Source of the DNA: Bacillota bacterium
GTDB taxonomy: Bacteria > Bacillota > Sulfobacillia > JAJZYS01 > JAJYTV01
DNA length: 15,739 nucleotides
NCBI GenBank assembly: GCA_021810725.1
Contig: JAJZIE010000027.1
Coordinates: 1-15,739, forward strand
Direction of reading: 5' to 3'
Shown: one piece after another, positions 14,345 through 15,739 of the stretch
Numbering within the stretch: the stretch's first letter is position 1
How the letters are laid out: each line of letters opens with the position of its first letter
Program-made: the position numbers and the translations under genes
The notes under the pieces: model-generated
What the model saw: only the letters and a program-made list of their open reading frames with translations
Database searches by the model: none
Told to the model about the DNA's origin: nothing

Positions 14345-15030
14345 GGCACGATCCCTCCCACCCGGATCTGCACCGTCGGTTTCGATCCGTCGCCAGGCGG
14401 GCGCAACAACAGAAGGAGCGAACCTTGCTGCTGGCCGAGGGCGATGGTGGCCGCCTCCTTGGGCGTCACGGCTAGGGTGACGAGCGAGTAGCCGGAACCG
14501 GAGCCGCTGCTGCCCGCAAGTCCCGTCGACAAGACGGCCACGTCCGGCACGATGACGGTGCTCTCGGCGGGCGCCGCGGGCTGGCCGTTCTGCGCCGCCT
14601 GCGCGCTCAGCGTAAGCAGCACGTCGACATGCGACCCGGGCACGAGGTTGCCGGCGACGCCGGAGACGCCATTGACGGACATGGTCAAGGCGCGATCGCC
14701 GCGCGGGATCTGATAGGCGAGGCCGGCGTCGTTCTCGGGCTCGATCTCGTCGCTGAGCACCGGCGCCCCCGCGCTCAGCGCCACCCTGGTCACCTGTCCC
14801 TGCGCGGAGCCGATGCTGGTGAGAGAACCTGGCAGGATCGCCGAAGGCGATACCTGTTGCAACTTGAGGTCGGAGGGAGTGAGGACGCTGCCCGCCGGCA
14901 CCCCGGTCGCGGCGACCAGGAGCGGGGCCCGGCTGGCCGCCGGCCTGGTGGTCGCCTTGGCCACGACAAGCGTCACCACCAGCGCCGCGAGAAGAGGAAC
15001 GATCACCCGCAAGAGCCTGCGTCTCGTCAT
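14341..15030 (-). CDS. cpaB: Tad pilus assembly protein CpaB/RcpC (SAF domain)
   Basis: The 229-residue protein has an N-terminal basic stretch and one membrane segment (about 7-24), then an extracytoplasmic SAF domain (37-95: LVAATGVPAGSVLTPSDLKL) and an RcpC-type domain from about 107, with GDRALTMSVNGVSGVAGNLV and GSHVDVLLT. In diderms CpaB works with the secretin CpaC; here cpaE follows directly, without cpaC or cpaD between them. A low-complexity Ala/Gln/Pro linker (143-155) and a GSSGSGSG stretch interrupt the domain. ATG 15030 overlaps the upstream gene's stop (ATGA), with GGAGAGG as binding site. Confidence 0.88.
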   Translation of the reverse strand: MTRRRLLRVIVPLLAALVVTLVVAKATTRPAASRAPLLVAATGVPAGSVLTPSDLKLQQVSPSAILPGSLTSIGSAQGQVTRVALSAGAPVLSDEIEPENDAGLAYQIPRGDRALTMSVNGVSGVAGNLVPGSHVDVLLTLSAQAAQNGQPAAPAESTVIVPDVAVLSTGLAGSSGSGSGYSLVTLAVTPKEAATIALGQQQGSLLLLLRPPGDGSKPTVQIRVGGIVP

Positions 15031-15739
15031 TCGATCAGCCTCTCCGCCTGCAGGCCGTAGCTGCCACCGCTCCCGTACTGCCCGGACGTGACCGCGTCGA
15101 GGAACACTCCCGTCACCTCGCCATCGCAGTTCGCGCCGGTTAGAAAGAACGCGGCGAAGCCGAGGATGGTCACATCTGTGCGCCCCCCGCTCGGCGCCGA
15201 GATGATGGGCAGGTCCACCACCGCGGGCGAACTAAGCGGCACCGTGTCCCAGGCGTATCCAGCGCCCGCCGCTACCCGAGCGGCGAGCCCCTGCTGGGTT
15301 GGCCCCTCCATGTTGCCCGGCTCGGTCTCAAGCGTCTGTCCGACCGTCAGCGGCTGCTGGTAGCCGTCCTCGAGATTCTGTTCATAGGTGCTCGCGCCCG
15401 TACCGCCAAGGGCCAGACCGCCATAGTTGCCGTCGCTGCCCTCGCCGCCGCCGTCCTTGAGCACATAGGACTGCCCGTACACGAAATCGTTCCAGACGAC
15501 GCCGAGCGGCATCGCCCCGGTCACCTGGGAAATCGGTCCCACTTGAACCGCCGACGTCTCCTGGAACGTTCCCTGGTCGATGCCGAAGAGGGACGCGAAG
15601 TAGTAGGCAATGCCGCCGCGGGTCGTCACGGTCACGACGGTACCCTGAGCGTTCACCTGCACCTGCACATCCGCGGAGGGCAAGCCGTTCCGCTCGGCCG
15701 TCGCGAGGGCGACCGATTTCGCTGACGAGGGATCCGCGG
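15027..15739 (-). CDS. TadG-like/Tad-domain pilus protein, 5' end outside the window
   Basis: The reading frame is open from its TGA at 15027 to the right window edge, so the N-terminus is missing; 236 residues are visible. A TTG at 15683 is inside the frame and is probably not the start, because the preceding codons continue with AKSVALATAERNGLPSADV, the pattern seen just after the membrane helix in TadG-like proteins. Next come VQVQVNAQGTVVTVTTRGGI and YYFASLFGIDQGTFQETSAV, typical of the TadE/TadG pseudopilin-related family in which a valine-rich beta segment precedes a VGP motif. The C-terminal part is a Gly/Ser-rich extracytoplasmic domain with one Cys (GANCDGEV), not recognised. It is the first visible gene of the tad operon and probably an exported accessory pilus component. 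Confidence 0.75.
   Translation of the reverse strand, partial: ADPSSAKSVALATAERNGLPSADVQVQVNAQGTVVTVTTRGGIAYYFASLFGIDQGTFQETSAVQVGPISQVTGAMPLGVVWNDFVYGQSYVLKDGGGEGSDGNYGGLALGGTGASTYEQNLEDGYQQPLTVGQTLETEPGNMEGPTQQGLAARVAAGAGYAWDTVPLSSPAVVDLPIISAPSGGRTDVTILGFAAFFLTGANCDGEVTGVFLDAVTSGQYGSGGSYGLQAERLIE

Noticed and set aside
10991..14491. A 1166-codon open frame on the + strand, antisense to tadB, tadA and cpaE
   Set aside because: It is the mirror of three well-supported genes; its product is rich in Arg, Ser, Ala and Pro with no domain. Long antisense frames are expected in GC-rich coding DNA.
1..15739. CRISPR arrays, tRNA/rRNA genes, transposases, phage or toxin-antitoxin genes
   Set aside because: Looked for on both strands and none seen; the window reads as core metabolism plus a pilus locus.

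Overview
The window is GC-rich bacterial chromosomal DNA, densely packed with genes that have clear Shine-Dalgarno sites (AGGAGG types) and many TTG or GTG starts. Three things point to a high-GC Gram-positive-type (Bacillota-like) or related monoderm lineage: the glycine decarboxylase split into two subunits (gcvPA + gcvPB), a LipM-type octanoyltransferase, and a Tad pilus operon with no secretin gene where one is usual. This assignment is an inference; there is no rRNA or tRNA here to confirm it. I see no insertion sequence, phage gene, CRISPR array or RNA gene, and no stretch of 300 bases or more lacks a gene.

Left end (1-1023, + strand). A cluster of AGCCGAT repeats is followed by a convincing sigma-70-type promoter (130-158), a 63-residue zinc-ribbon protein with a TTG start, a NuoI-like 2x[4Fe-4S] ferredoxin subunit, and a strong hairpin terminator (990-1023). 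The two genes look like a self-contained transcription unit rather than part of a larger nuo operon.

One-carbon block (1035-7260, - strand). Transcribed right to left: gcvT, gcvH, gcvPA, gcvPB, lipM, glyA. Every junction overlaps or is separated by one base. Together these encode the T, H and both P parts of the glycine cleavage system, the enzyme that loads octanoate onto GcvH as the first step of lipoylation, and serine hydroxymethyltransferase. Only the L protein (lpd) and lipoyl synthase (lipA) are missing. The unit turns glycine into CO2, NH3 and methylene-THF, and GlyA links this to serine.

Middle (7261-10040). A short structured intergenic region lies upstream of gcvT. Next comes a 14-segment MFS transporter (- strand), diverging across about 190 bp from a radical SAM/SPASM protein (+ strand). 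The 3' end of the radical SAM gene overlaps the 3' end of tadC by 7 bp.

Right end (10034-15739, - strand). A Tad (tight adherence, Flp-type) pilus operon reads, in transcription order, tadG-like (5' end beyond the window), cpaB, cpaE, tadA/cpaF, tadB, tadC. It supplies the pseudopilin-like/TadG component, the CpaB periplasmic or cell-wall factor, the CpaE localisation ATPase, the secretion ATPase and the two platform proteins. Flp pilin, prepilin peptidase and any secretin are not in the window.
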